A stretch of 35,633 bases of DNA from Eubacteriaceae bacterium (GTDB lineage Bacteria > Bacillota > Clostridia > Peptostreptococcales > Anaerovoracaceae), in contig JAQXLM010000038.1 of NCBI GenBank assembly GCA_029012125.1, positions 1 to 35,633 of the forward strand, given 5' to 3'. Position numbers and translations under genes: made by a program. Under the pieces are notes generated by a model. It did not search any database. It had not been told where the DNA came from and was given only the letters and a program-made list of their open reading frames with translations. The stretch's first letter is position 1; every line of letters begins with the position of its first letter. Below are positions 28,048 through 35,633 of the stretch, one piece after another.

Positions 28048-29241
28048 TTATTTAAGCATAGTCAATAGCTTGTCAATTATTACCTGTGCAACCCTGTCTT
28101 TTCCCATTAATTCAAGCTGCTCCGTCTCATCCCCTGTTATGATAGTTACGATATTGGTGTCCGTTCCGAATCCGGCACCACTTTCCTTCAGGTTATTTGC
28201 AACAATCATATCTGCCTTCTTCTTCGCTAGCTTTACCTTGGAATTTTCAATCATATTCTCAGTTTCCATGGAGAAACCGCATAGAATCTGACCTTCCTGC
28301 TTATGTTCTCCAAGATACTTGAGTATATCCCGGGTCCTCTTCAAAGGTATTGAAAGGTCACCATCCTTTTTCTTTACCTTCTGGTCACTGACATCAACCG
28401 GCGTATAGTCGGAAACTGCGGCAGCTTTTATGATAATATCCTGATGGGCTGCACGCTGTGTAACGGCATCAAACATATCCGCTGCACTTGTAACAGGCAC
28501 CATATTAACAAATTCCGGCGGTGTAGCTGTTGTAGCAGCTTTAACCAAAGTCACTTCGGCACCTCTGAGCATGCACTCCTTCGCAAGAGCAAACCCCATC
28601 TTCCCGCTGGAATGATTTGTGATGAACCGAACAGGATCCATTGCTTCTCTTGTTGCTCCTGCTGTAATCAGCACTTTCTTACCCTGCATGTCTTTTTTCT
28701 TCGATACAGCCTTCTCTATATATGCAAAAAGGAGCTCCGGCTCAGGCATTTTTCCGGCTCCCGTATCTCCGCATGCTAGATATCCCGATGCCGGTGCAAT
28801 TACCTCTATGCCGTATTTTTCAAGAAGCTTCATGTTATCTTGAGTTATTTCATTTTCATACATGGCTGTGTTCATTGCCGGTGCAACGATCTTATGACAC
28901 TTTGATGCAAGAAAGGTAGTTGTGAGCATATCATCAGCTATGCCGTGTGCCAGCTTTGCCATAACGTTTGCTGTTGCCGGTGCAACCATAAAGACGTCAG
29001 CTTTTTTGGCCAGAGCCACATGCTCCACATTGTATTGAAAGTTTCTGTCAAAGGTATCAACGACACATTTGTTGCCTGTGAGAGTTTCAAATGTAATCGG
29101 TGTAATAAAATTGCATGCATTCTCAGTCATTATGACATGCACCTCAGCTCCCTGTTTTACAAGCATGCTTGCCAGGTTTGCCACCTTGTATGCGGCAATT
29201 CCTCCGCTTACCCCCAAAAGCACTGTTTTATTCTTCAGCAT
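28048..29241 (-). CDS. coaBC: Bifunctional phosphopantothenoylcysteine decarboxylase / phosphopantothenate-cysteine ligase
   Basis: LLGVSGGIAAYKVANLASMLVKQGAEVHVIMTENA, VAPAMNTAMYEN, VLITAGATREAMDPVRFITNHSSGKMG. Confidence 0.97.
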   Translation of the reverse strand: MLKNKTVLLGVSGGIAAYKVANLASMLVKQGAEVHVIMTENACNFITPITFETLTGNKCVVDTFDRNFQYNVEHVALAKKADVFMVAPATANVMAKLAHGIADDMLTTTFLASKCHKIVAPAMNTAMYENEITQDNMKLLEKYGIEVIAPASGYLACGDTGAGKMPEPELLFAYIEKAVSKKKDMQGKKVLITAGATREAMDPVRFITNHSSGKMGFALAKECMLRGAEVTLVKAATTATPPEFVNMVPVTSAADMFDAVTQRAAHQDIIIKAAAVSDYTPVDVSDQKVKKKDGDLSIPLKRTRDILKYLGEHKQEGQILCGFSMETENMIENSKVKLAKKKADMIVANNLKESGAGFGTDTNIVTIITGDETEQLELMGKDRVAQVIIDKLLTMLK

Positions 29242-29284
29242 TTCTTATCTCCTAAAAAAATTGATGGTGATAGTATAGCACAAG

Positions 29285-29313
29285 AAAAGCGCTTACACAA
29301 GGCAAGCGCTTAA
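29285..29313 (-). terminator. Intrinsic terminator downstream of sigG
   Basis: AAGCGCTT (29287-29294) ... AAGCGCTT (29304-29311), followed by TTTTCTT in minus sense. Confidence 0.65.
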
Positions 29314-29328
29314 AGTAAAGCTGTATAC

Positions 29329-30099
29329 TCATATCCATTTTCTCATATATTTCAGAGCATTTTTCTCAAGTCTGCTGACCTGAGCCTGGCTTATGGCTAT
29401 TTCATCCGCTACTTCCATCTGAGTTTTTCCCTCATAAAATCTCATTTTCAGAATATGGCGTTCTCTGGGAGAAAGCCTATTCATTGCTTCGGATAAGGAA
29501 ATGTTTTCAATCCATTTCTCGTCTGTGTTTCTGGTATCCTGAACCTGATCCATTACATAAAGGGCATCCCCGTCATCATGAAAAACCGGTTCATACAAGG
29601 ATATGGGTTCCTGGATGGAATCCATTGCCATCACAACATCCTCCAAAGACGCCTCTATGGCTTTGGATATTTCCTCCAGAGACGGCTCTTTTCCCATGGA
29701 AACACTCAGGCGTTCCTTTGCCTGAAGTGCCTTGTAGGCAATGTCTCTAAGAGATCTGGATACCCTGATGCTGTTGTTGTCTCTCAAATATCTTCGTACC
29801 TCACCTATTATCATAGGAACCGCATATGTGGAGAATTTTACACCGTGGCTCATATCAAAGTTGTCAATTGCTTTAATAAGTCCGATACATCCCACCTGGA
29901 ACAGGTCATCAGGATTCTCTCCTCTTCCGTTGAATCTCTGTATGACACTTAATACGAGACGTAGATTCCCGGTGATGAATTTCTCCCTTATCTCCTGATT
30001 TCCCGCCTTTATCGCAAGAAGCATTTCCTGCATTTCTCTTTCCTTATATACGGGCAGCTTTGATGTGTTTACCCCGCAGATTTCAACCTTATTCGCCAT
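29329..30099 (-). CDS. sigG: RNA polymerase sporulation sigma factor SigG
   Basis: 256 aa; MANKVEICGVNTSKLPVYKEREMQEMLLAIKAGNQEIREKFITGNLRLVLSVIQRFNGRGENPDDLFQVGCIGLIKAIDNFD; downstream of sigE. Confidence 0.96.
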   Translation of the reverse strand: MANKVEICGVNTSKLPVYKEREMQEMLLAIKAGNQEIREKFITGNLRLVLSVIQRFNGRGENPDDLFQVGCIGLIKAIDNFDMSHGVKFSTYAVPMIIGEVRRYLRDNNSIRVSRSLRDIAYKALQAKERLSVSMGKEPSLEEISKAIEASLEDVVMAMDSIQEPISLYEPVFHDDGDALYVMDQVQDTRNTDEKWIENISLSEAMNRLSPRERHILKMRFYEGKTQMEVADEIAISQAQVSRLEKNALKYMRKWI

Positions 30100-30103
30100 A
30101 TTA

Positions 30104-30142
30104 CCACCAACCTGATACTAATTTTTTATGTAAGTATGGTGG
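30104..30142 (-). promoter_or_regulatory. Imperfect hairpin overlapping the sigG ribosome-binding region
   Basis: CCACC (30104-30108) / GGTGG (30138-30142) plus inner ATACT (30115-30119) / AGTAT (30133-30137), 6-nt bulge; mRNA-sense GGTGG is just before the sigG ATG. Confidence 0.45.
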
Positions 30143-30158
30143 GTGCATGGCAGTTGAA

Positions 30159-30863
30159 TTATCCCAGCTTCTGCACCTCTCTTCTCAGGCGTTGAATAAT
30201 CTTTTTCTCCAGCCTGGATATGTAACTTTGAGAAATTCCCATAGCATCAGCAACTTCCTTTTGTGTCATTTCACGACTGTGCCCAAGTCCAAACCGCATA
30301 TCCATTATCTGCTTTTCACGACCGGACAGCTTCTGTAAGGCACTGTACAGAAGTTTTCTGTTAACCTCCTCCTCAATATGTGCAGACACTACATCATTTT
30401 CCGTTCCGAGAATGTCGGACAGCAAAAGCTCATTTCCTTCCCAGTCAACATTCAGCGGCTCATCAAGGGAAATCTCACTTTTTCTTTTAACATCCTTTCT
30501 CAAATACATGAGTATTTCGTTTTCTATGCATCGTGACGCATATGTTGCCAGTTTAATGTTCTTTTCTATTTTAAAGGTATTGATTGCTTTGATTAAACCG
30601 ATGGTGCCGATGGATATCAAATCCTCAGTATTAACCCCGGCATTCTCAAATTTTTTTGCTATGTATACCACAAGTCTGAGATTGCGCTCTATTAAAGTGG
30701 CTCTTGCCTCCTCGCTGCCTCTTCCCAGTTCCTCCAGTACCTGCTCTTCCTCTTCCTTTGAAAGCGGCGGGGGTAATACATCATTTCCCCCTATGTAAAA
30801 TACGCTTTTTCTCTTATGAATAAGTAATCTGATCTTTGTTAATATCTCTCTAATCATCCCCAT
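30159..30863 (-). CDS. sigE: RNA polymerase sporulation sigma factor SigE (with N-terminal pro-sequence)
   Basis: 234 aa; [46 protein letters not shown]..., [20 protein letters not shown]; downstream of spoIIGA. Confidence 0.96.
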   Translation of the reverse strand: MGMIREILTKIRLLIHKRKSVFYIGGNDVLPPPLSKEEEEQVLEELGRGSEEARATLIERNLRLVVYIAKKFENAGVNTEDLISIGTIGLIKAINTFKIEKNIKLATYASRCIENEILMYLRKDVKRKSEISLDEPLNVDWEGNELLLSDILGTENDVVSAHIEEEVNRKLLYSALQKLSGREKQIMDMRFGLGHSREMTQKEVADAMGISQSYISRLEKKIIQRLRREVQKLG

Positions 30864-31650
30864 ATATACCTCTCTCCATCAAATCTCTGGGCAGAAGAAT
30901 CTGGAAATTATCTGTATCGCTGAAATCTGCAGGGAATTCCCCGACTATGGGTTTATGTAAAACCTTGTTTCCCACCTGAATGCTGTTGGCACGATATCCC
31001 CATAGCAGACCACCGGTAACGCCTACACTTTTATATGGTATCGGCATCTTTCGTATTTCTCTGTCCTCAAGGTGTTCTGTCATCATAACCAGCAGATCGT
31101 GAGATACCAGTGCCACAGGTTTTCCGCCAAAAGGATCTCGAAGATAGTTACCCGTATCTATAAGCCCATCCAGCTCCCACTGTTTTCCGTCAAAGTCAAC
31201 ATCGACCCTTACTCTTGTTGCTGCATCGATTTTCTTTTCTCTTACTATGCTTATTGCGGCGGCAACTGCCATAACAGCTACGGCTCCACCTGCTATAATG
31301 GGACCATATGTCAAAATCGGCAGCCTCAACAGATTTATTATTGCAATGGTTATTCCACCGTACAGTATGGTTACAAGGAGATAAATAAAACCGCATACGA
31401 TCAGTTTTCCCGGAGACTTTATTCCAAAAAGAACCACAGCCTGAATCATTGAAAATGTAAGAGTTAAAGCCACTACTGCTGCTCCGGAAAGATTAAGAAA
31501 AACCACAAAGGGGAAGATTCCTGAAAGTACTCCGGACAGAATAATTCTCAGCTTCCCGGATTCAAAGCCGGCTATCAGCTTTGATGTAACCGCAAATGCG
31601 ACACCTGCAACAAAGTTCTCCAAAAACAGATATTCACCGTAAACAACCAA
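30850..31650 (-). CDS. spoIIGA: Sigma-E processing peptidase SpoIIGA (TTG start at 31650 preferred; track uses TTG 31656)
   Basis: N-terminal multi-TM, C-terminal aspartic protease motif [23 protein letters not shown]; upstream of and overlapping sigE; AAGGAGG 8 nt from TTG 31650. Confidence 0.92.
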   Translation of the reverse strand: MVVYGEYLFLENFVAGVAFAVTSKLIAGFESGKLRIILSGVLSGIFPFVVFLNLSGAAVVALTLTFSMIQAVVLFGIKSPGKLIVCGFIYLLVTILYGGITIAIINLLRLPILTYGPIIAGGAVAVMAVAAAISIVREKKIDAATRVRVDVDFDGKQWELDGLIDTGNYLRDPFGGKPVALVSHDLLVMMTEHLEDREIRKMPIPYKSVGVTGGLLWGYRANSIQVGNKVLHKPIVGEFPADFSDTDNFQILLPRDLMERGIYGDD

Positions 31651-31679
31651 CCCCAAATCCTCCTTAAAGATTTATTGAA

Positions 31680-31712
31680 AGTATACACCAATGATATTGC
31701 ATAATATGTCTA
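31680..31712 (-). promoter_or_regulatory. Candidate spoIIG promoter with long (21-nt) spacer
   Basis: Minus-strand TAGACA (31707-31712)-N21-TATACT (31680-31685); 0A-box-like TGTCAGA at 31722-31728. Confidence 0.4.
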
Positions 31713-31747
31713 ATTCTGGTGTCTGACAGATATTTTTTCCAAAGAAA

Positions 31748-31783
31748 AGCCCCTTAAGCCGATTGCTCGACCTAAGAGGCTGA
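31748..31783 (-). terminator. Intrinsic terminator downstream of the [FeFe] hydrogenase gene
   Basis: Imperfect stem AAGCCCCTTAAGCCGA...TCGACCTAAGAGGCT, TTTTC tail in minus sense. Confidence 0.65.
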
Positions 31784-31793
31784 AGGAAAATAT

Positions 31794-33524
31794 TTATTTC
31801 ATGGCTAAATCCCACTTCTCAAGATCCGTATGTAATAACTCATGTGCTCTGTGAGAGTTTGGTTCTCCCAAAAATTCTTCATATGTCTGCAGTACGGCGG
31901 AATTTTCGTGTGAGAATCTCAAATCAGCGAACTGATCCAGTCCGTATAAGATTTCACTTCTTGGCTGAGCAAATTCCTTACCGTCCTCAGTCGGCTGACC
32001 GCCGCCGCCTACGCAGCCTCCCGGACACGCCATGATTTCAACAAAATCATATGAAACCTCACCTGCTTTGATTGCTTCCAGAAGCTTTCTCGTATTTCCA
32101 AGACCGCTGGCAACGGCAACCTTAACTTTTAGGCCTTTGATATCAAAAGTTGCTTCTTTCCAGCCCGCCATTCCTCTAACACTCTTGAAGCTGTCAGGAG
32201 TAGGGTTTTCACCGGTTACAAGGTAATATGCACTTCTCAGCGCTGCCTCCATAACTCCTCCTGTTGCTCCGAAAATTACTCCGGCACCTGAACCGATACC
32301 GAAGATTGAATCAAATTCTTCTTCCTTCAGATCTGACGCCTGAATATAGTCCGCTCTTACCAGACGTGCCAGTTCTCTGGTAGTCAGTACAAGGTCAACA
32401 TCCTTGCCGTGACCGGCATCGTTTACTGCCTCAACATTGTGCTCGTACTTCTTGGACAGGCAAGGCATGATAGAAACTGAGAAAATCTTATCTGGATCTA
32501 CACCCAGCTTCTGCGCCACATATGTCTTGGTTATTGCACCGAACATCTGCTGTGGTGACTTTGCAGTTGATAGATTCTTTACAAATTCAGGATACTGAGT
32601 CTTCACAAATCTTACCCAGCCCGGGCAGCATGACGTGAACATTGGCCAGCTGTAGTCATCCTTATGAGTAAATCTCTCAATAAACTCACTGCCTTCCTCC
32701 ATGATTGTCAGGTCTGCTGCATATGTAGTATCGAAGATGTAATCAAAGCCTATTCTTCTTAGTGCACTTACCAGTTTACCTGTTGTAGCTTCCGCCTTAG
32801 GCATTCCTATTGCTTCTGCCCATGCTGTTCTTACTGCAGGTGCAATCTGTACCATTGTGATTTTATCAGGATCTGCAAGAACTTCGTTCATAATATCACG
32901 GTCATCTCTTGCTCTCAGCGCTCCTACAGGGCAGTGAGTAATACACTGTCCGCATAAAGCGCAATCGGCTTCAGTCAGTGGCTTATTTTTAGATACTCCC
33001 ACATTTGTTCTAAATCCTGAACCGTTGATATCCCATACGTTCAGATTCTGAACCTTGTCACAGATCTGTACGCACCTCATGCATTTTACACACTTTGATG
33101 CTTCTCTGATAAGAGGAAGATTGGTATCCCAGCGATTTTTCTCTGCTGTATTGGAGTATCTGACATTTATAATACCCAGATCGTTGGCTATTTTCTGCAA
33201 TGTGCAGTTACCGCTCTTTACGCACTGAACGCACTTACAGTCATGATCCGACAGAATCAGTTCTACATTCAGCTTTCTGGTCCTTCTAACCTTAGGGCTG
33301 TTTGTCAAAACTTCTATACCTTCTTGTACTTCCGAATTACATGCAGTAACCAGCTTATCGTTTCCTACAAGTTCAACAACACATACTCTGCACGCGCCTA
33401 TTTCATTAATTCCCTTCAAATAGCACAGATGGGGAATGTTAATACCTACCTTTGCCGCAGCTTCCATAATTGTAGTGCCGGCAGGAACTGAAATTTTTTG
33501 TCCGTCTATTTTTAAATTTACCAT
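31794..33524 (-). CDS. [FeFe] hydrogenase, group A (HydA-like)
   Basis: 576 aa; N-terminal 2Fe-2S and His/Cys 4Fe-4S domains, two 4Fe-4S motifs, H-cluster motifs FTSCCPGW, MPCLSKKYEH, MACPGGCVGGGGQP. Confidence 0.96.
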   Translation of the reverse strand: MVNLKIDGQKISVPAGTTIMEAAAKVGINIPHLCYLKGINEIGACRVCVVELVGNDKLVTACNSEVQEGIEVLTNSPKVRRTRKLNVELILSDHDCKCVQCVKSGNCTLQKIANDLGIINVRYSNTAEKNRWDTNLPLIREASKCVKCMRCVQICDKVQNLNVWDINGSGFRTNVGVSKNKPLTEADCALCGQCITHCPVGALRARDDRDIMNEVLADPDKITMVQIAPAVRTAWAEAIGMPKAEATTGKLVSALRRIGFDYIFDTTYAADLTIMEEGSEFIERFTHKDDYSWPMFTSCCPGWVRFVKTQYPEFVKNLSTAKSPQQMFGAITKTYVAQKLGVDPDKIFSVSIMPCLSKKYEHNVEAVNDAGHGKDVDLVLTTRELARLVRADYIQASDLKEEEFDSIFGIGSGAGVIFGATGGVMEAALRSAYYLVTGENPTPDSFKSVRGMAGWKEATFDIKGLKVKVAVASGLGNTRKLLEAIKAGEVSYDFVEIMACPGGCVGGGGQPTEDGKEFAQPRSEILYGLDQFADLRFSHENSAVLQTYEEFLGEPNSHRAHELLHTDLEKWDLAMK

Positions 33525-35371
33525 TTTTCTATTCTGCCTCCTCTAAATGAACCGAAACCGCAAGCATCACAGCGCAGACATCTTGAGCATTCTGCCAGTG
33601 ATTCTTCTCTTGTCATTGGTAACTCTACTGCTTCAAAGTCTCCGCCTCTTTCAGCAGCATATCTTTCGTTAAGCTCAATTCTTCCTCTAGGATTCTTGTC
33701 CTCCAGTTCAGGTACCGGAATCTCCACATCTACAGCGATTTCATGATTATATCCCAGATAACTATCGATATTTGCGGCTGCAACCTTACCTGCTGCAATA
33801 GCGTTGATTACGGTTGAAGGGCCTGTTACGCAGTCTCCGCCTGCATAAATACCCTGAACCTTGTCAACTACGCTGGTATTTTCAGCTTTGATAGTTCCTC
33901 TATACACAGGAATACCGTACTTTTCGAAAAATTCAATATCTGTTGCCTGACCGATAGCTGAGATAACGATATCACAGTGAATCTTTTCTCTTGGCTGATC
34001 TGCATCGATTGGCTTTGGTCTTCCTGATTTGTCAGCTTCTGATGCAATCTGTGGCTGAACATACAAACCCTTTACGTTACCGCTCTTATCAACGATGATT
34101 TCTGACGGTGCCTTCAGCTGTAACAACGTACAGCCTTCTGCTATTGCTCCGCCGATTTCATCAGGAAGGGCTGTCATGTCATCTCTACGTCTTCTGTATA
34201 CTATGGAGACTTCTGTTGCTCCCAGTCTCTTAGCTGTTCTTGCAACGTCCATGGCTACATTTCCTCCACCTATAACCGCAACGGATTTTCCATGGAAGTC
34301 AGGCATTGCATCATCACCTATGCCTCTCAGCATTTCTACAGCCGGAATTACGCCCTTGGCAAATTCACCGGGGATTCCCAGGTTCTTATGGTTATGAGAA
34401 CCTATTGAGATATACATAGCATCAAAGTTATTTTTGATTTCATTTATGGCTTCTTCTGACTTTACATCATAGTCTGTTTTAAACTCAACTCCTGCTGCTG
34501 CAATGGCGTCAATATCCCACTGCAGTCTTTCTCTAGGAAGTCTGTAGCTTGGAATTCCGTATCTCAGCATACCCCCAAGCTGTGTTCTCTTTTCAAATAC
34601 TGTTACATCGTGTCCCATGATTGACAGAAAATATGCGGCTGACAGACCTGAAGGGCCTCCACCGATTACTGCAATTCTCTTGCCTGTTTTATCCATTTTC
34701 TTTGGAGTTTCCACTGTCTCAGAGCAGTTATCAACTGCAAAACGCTTGATAGCACGAATGTTAACAGGGCTGTCAATAATGTTTCTTCTGCACTTTGCTT
34801 CACAAGGATGTTCACATATTAATGCGCATACTGTTGGGAACGGATTATCTTTTCTGATAAGCTTAACGGCATCATCATATCTTCCTGCTCTCACCAGACT
34901 CACGTATCCCGGAACGTCAACTCCTGCCGGACAGCCTCCTCTGCATGGAACTGACTGTCTCTTGCTGATAACCGTATCGTCACAGCTGTGATTAAGAATG
35001 TGTGATTCGTAATCGTTCCTGAATCCCTTTAATCCGCGCAGAATCATCTTTGCCGCTTCAGATCCTATAGCACAGTCTGAAGATATACGGATTGCCTCTG
35101 CGGTATTTTCCAGGTCATCCAGAATACTGATATCTACTGTCTTATCAATAGAGAGTACATCTTCTATCATAATCTGTAACTGTCCCAGTCCTACTCTGCA
35201 TGGAATGCATTTACCGCAGCTCTGTGCATGGCACATTCTCAGGAATGCGGCAGCCATATCCACCGGACACTGACCGACCGGACTTGATATTACTCTTCTT
35301 TCCAAATCTCTGTACAGACCTTCAACAGTAACTTCTGCCATATCTTTGGACTTCATAAAAAGTCTATCCAT
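33518..35371 (-). CDS. NuoF C-terminal (4Fe-4S) domain fused to GltD-like FAD/NAD(P) oxidoreductase; putative hydrogenase diaphorase partner
   Basis: 617 aa; HAQSCGKCIPCRVGLGQLQIMIEDV (NuoF-type), then RGGCPAGVDVPGYVSLVRAGRYDDAVKLIRKDNPFPTVCALICEHPCEAKCRR and IAVIGGGPSGLSAAYFLSIMGHDVTVFEK, VAVIGGGNVAMDVARTAKRLGA; overlaps hydrogenase by 7 nt. Confidence 0.9.
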   Translation of the reverse strand: MDRLFMKSKDMAEVTVEGLYRDLERRVISSPVGQCPVDMAAAFLRMCHAQSCGKCIPCRVGLGQLQIMIEDVLSIDKTVDISILDDLENTAEAIRISSDCAIGSEAAKMILRGLKGFRNDYESHILNHSCDDTVISKRQSVPCRGGCPAGVDVPGYVSLVRAGRYDDAVKLIRKDNPFPTVCALICEHPCEAKCRRNIIDSPVNIRAIKRFAVDNCSETVETPKKMDKTGKRIAVIGGGPSGLSAAYFLSIMGHDVTVFEKRTQLGGMLRYGIPSYRLPRERLQWDIDAIAAAGVEFKTDYDVKSEEAINEIKNNFDAMYISIGSHNHKNLGIPGEFAKGVIPAVEMLRGIGDDAMPDFHGKSVAVIGGGNVAMDVARTAKRLGATEVSIVYRRRRDDMTALPDEIGGAIAEGCTLLQLKAPSEIIVDKSGNVKGLYVQPQIASEADKSGRPKPIDADQPREKIHCDIVISAIGQATDIEFFEKYGIPVYRGTIKAENTSVVDKVQGIYAGGDCVTGPSTVINAIAAGKVAAANIDSYLGYNHEIAVDVEIPVPELEDKNPRGRIELNERYAAERGGDFEAVELPMTREESLAECSRCLRCDACGFGSFRGGRIEKW

Positions 35372-35589
35372 TCTCTATCTACCTCCTTCACCTGTACATG
35401 GGGTTTGCTCAAAAACTTAATATATTCAACATTATACCACATTTTTCTTTAAAAACCATGTTTTTTTAACAAAAAATTTTCAAAAATTTGTTGTATACAA
35501 ACAACACTTAAGTATGAGAACACTTTTTGCCCAAAGTATACCTCTATTTTTTCACTATAAAAGGGCCGGAATAATATCTGCCTATCCAA

Positions 35590-35633
35590 AATAGTTTGGG
35601 GTCAGAATATTTTGGGGGCACATTTTAGGGTCT
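35590..35633. repeat. 16-nt-phased imperfect direct repeats at the window edge, possible mobile element end
   Basis: AATAGTTTGGGGTCAG (35590-35605), AATATTTTGGGGGCAC (35606-35621), ATTTTAGGGTCT (35622-35633, truncated). Confidence 0.4.

Noticed and set aside
28945-29313. 122-aa Cys/His-rich plus-strand ORF
   Set aside because: Cys/His richness comes from the reverse complement of coaBC codons; no independent start signal.
1-35633. CRISPR array, tRNA, rRNA, prophage or defence genes
   Set aside because: No regularly spaced repeats with unique spacers, no tRNA/rRNA-like sequences recognised, and coding content is core housekeeping/sporulation.

Overview
Window from a chromosome that looks like a low-to-moderate-GC, endospore-forming Clostridia/Eubacteriales bacterium; I cannot fix the genus. 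Almost everything is on the minus strand and most genes are core: spoIIAA-spoIIAB-sigF, thiI, a cysteine desulfurase, rny, rodA (+), mreB-mreC-mreD-mrdA-minD, radC, sigK (+), cmk, nrdR, ylmC/ymxH, an FKBP/trigger-factor-like lipoprotein, a BMP-type nucleoside ABC transporter, a GGGtGRT + NifU-like pair with a Fur regulator and a metal permease, coaBC, spoIIGA-sigE-sigG, and a [FeFe] hydrogenase with a NuoF(C-term)/GltD-like partner. No CRISPR, rRNA or tRNA was recognised. Most interesting points: (1) all four compartment-specific sporulation sigma factor genes (sigF, sigK, sigG, sigE) lie within about 30 kb; (2) the Shine-Dalgarno sequences of spoIIAA and sigK lie inside perfect 13-bp and 12-bp inverted repeats, and that of sigG inside a weaker one, suggesting a shared RNA-level gate on sporulation regulators; (3) SigK lacks the N-terminal pro-sequence and is not interrupted by a skin element, so the hairpin may be a substitute control; (4) a MinD without MinC/MinE sits at the end of the mre operon; (5) the poorly characterised GGGtGRT/NifU-like locus; (6) 16-nt-phased repeats at the right edge that may be the end of a mobile element. 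Family names come from reading the translations and recall; no searches were run.
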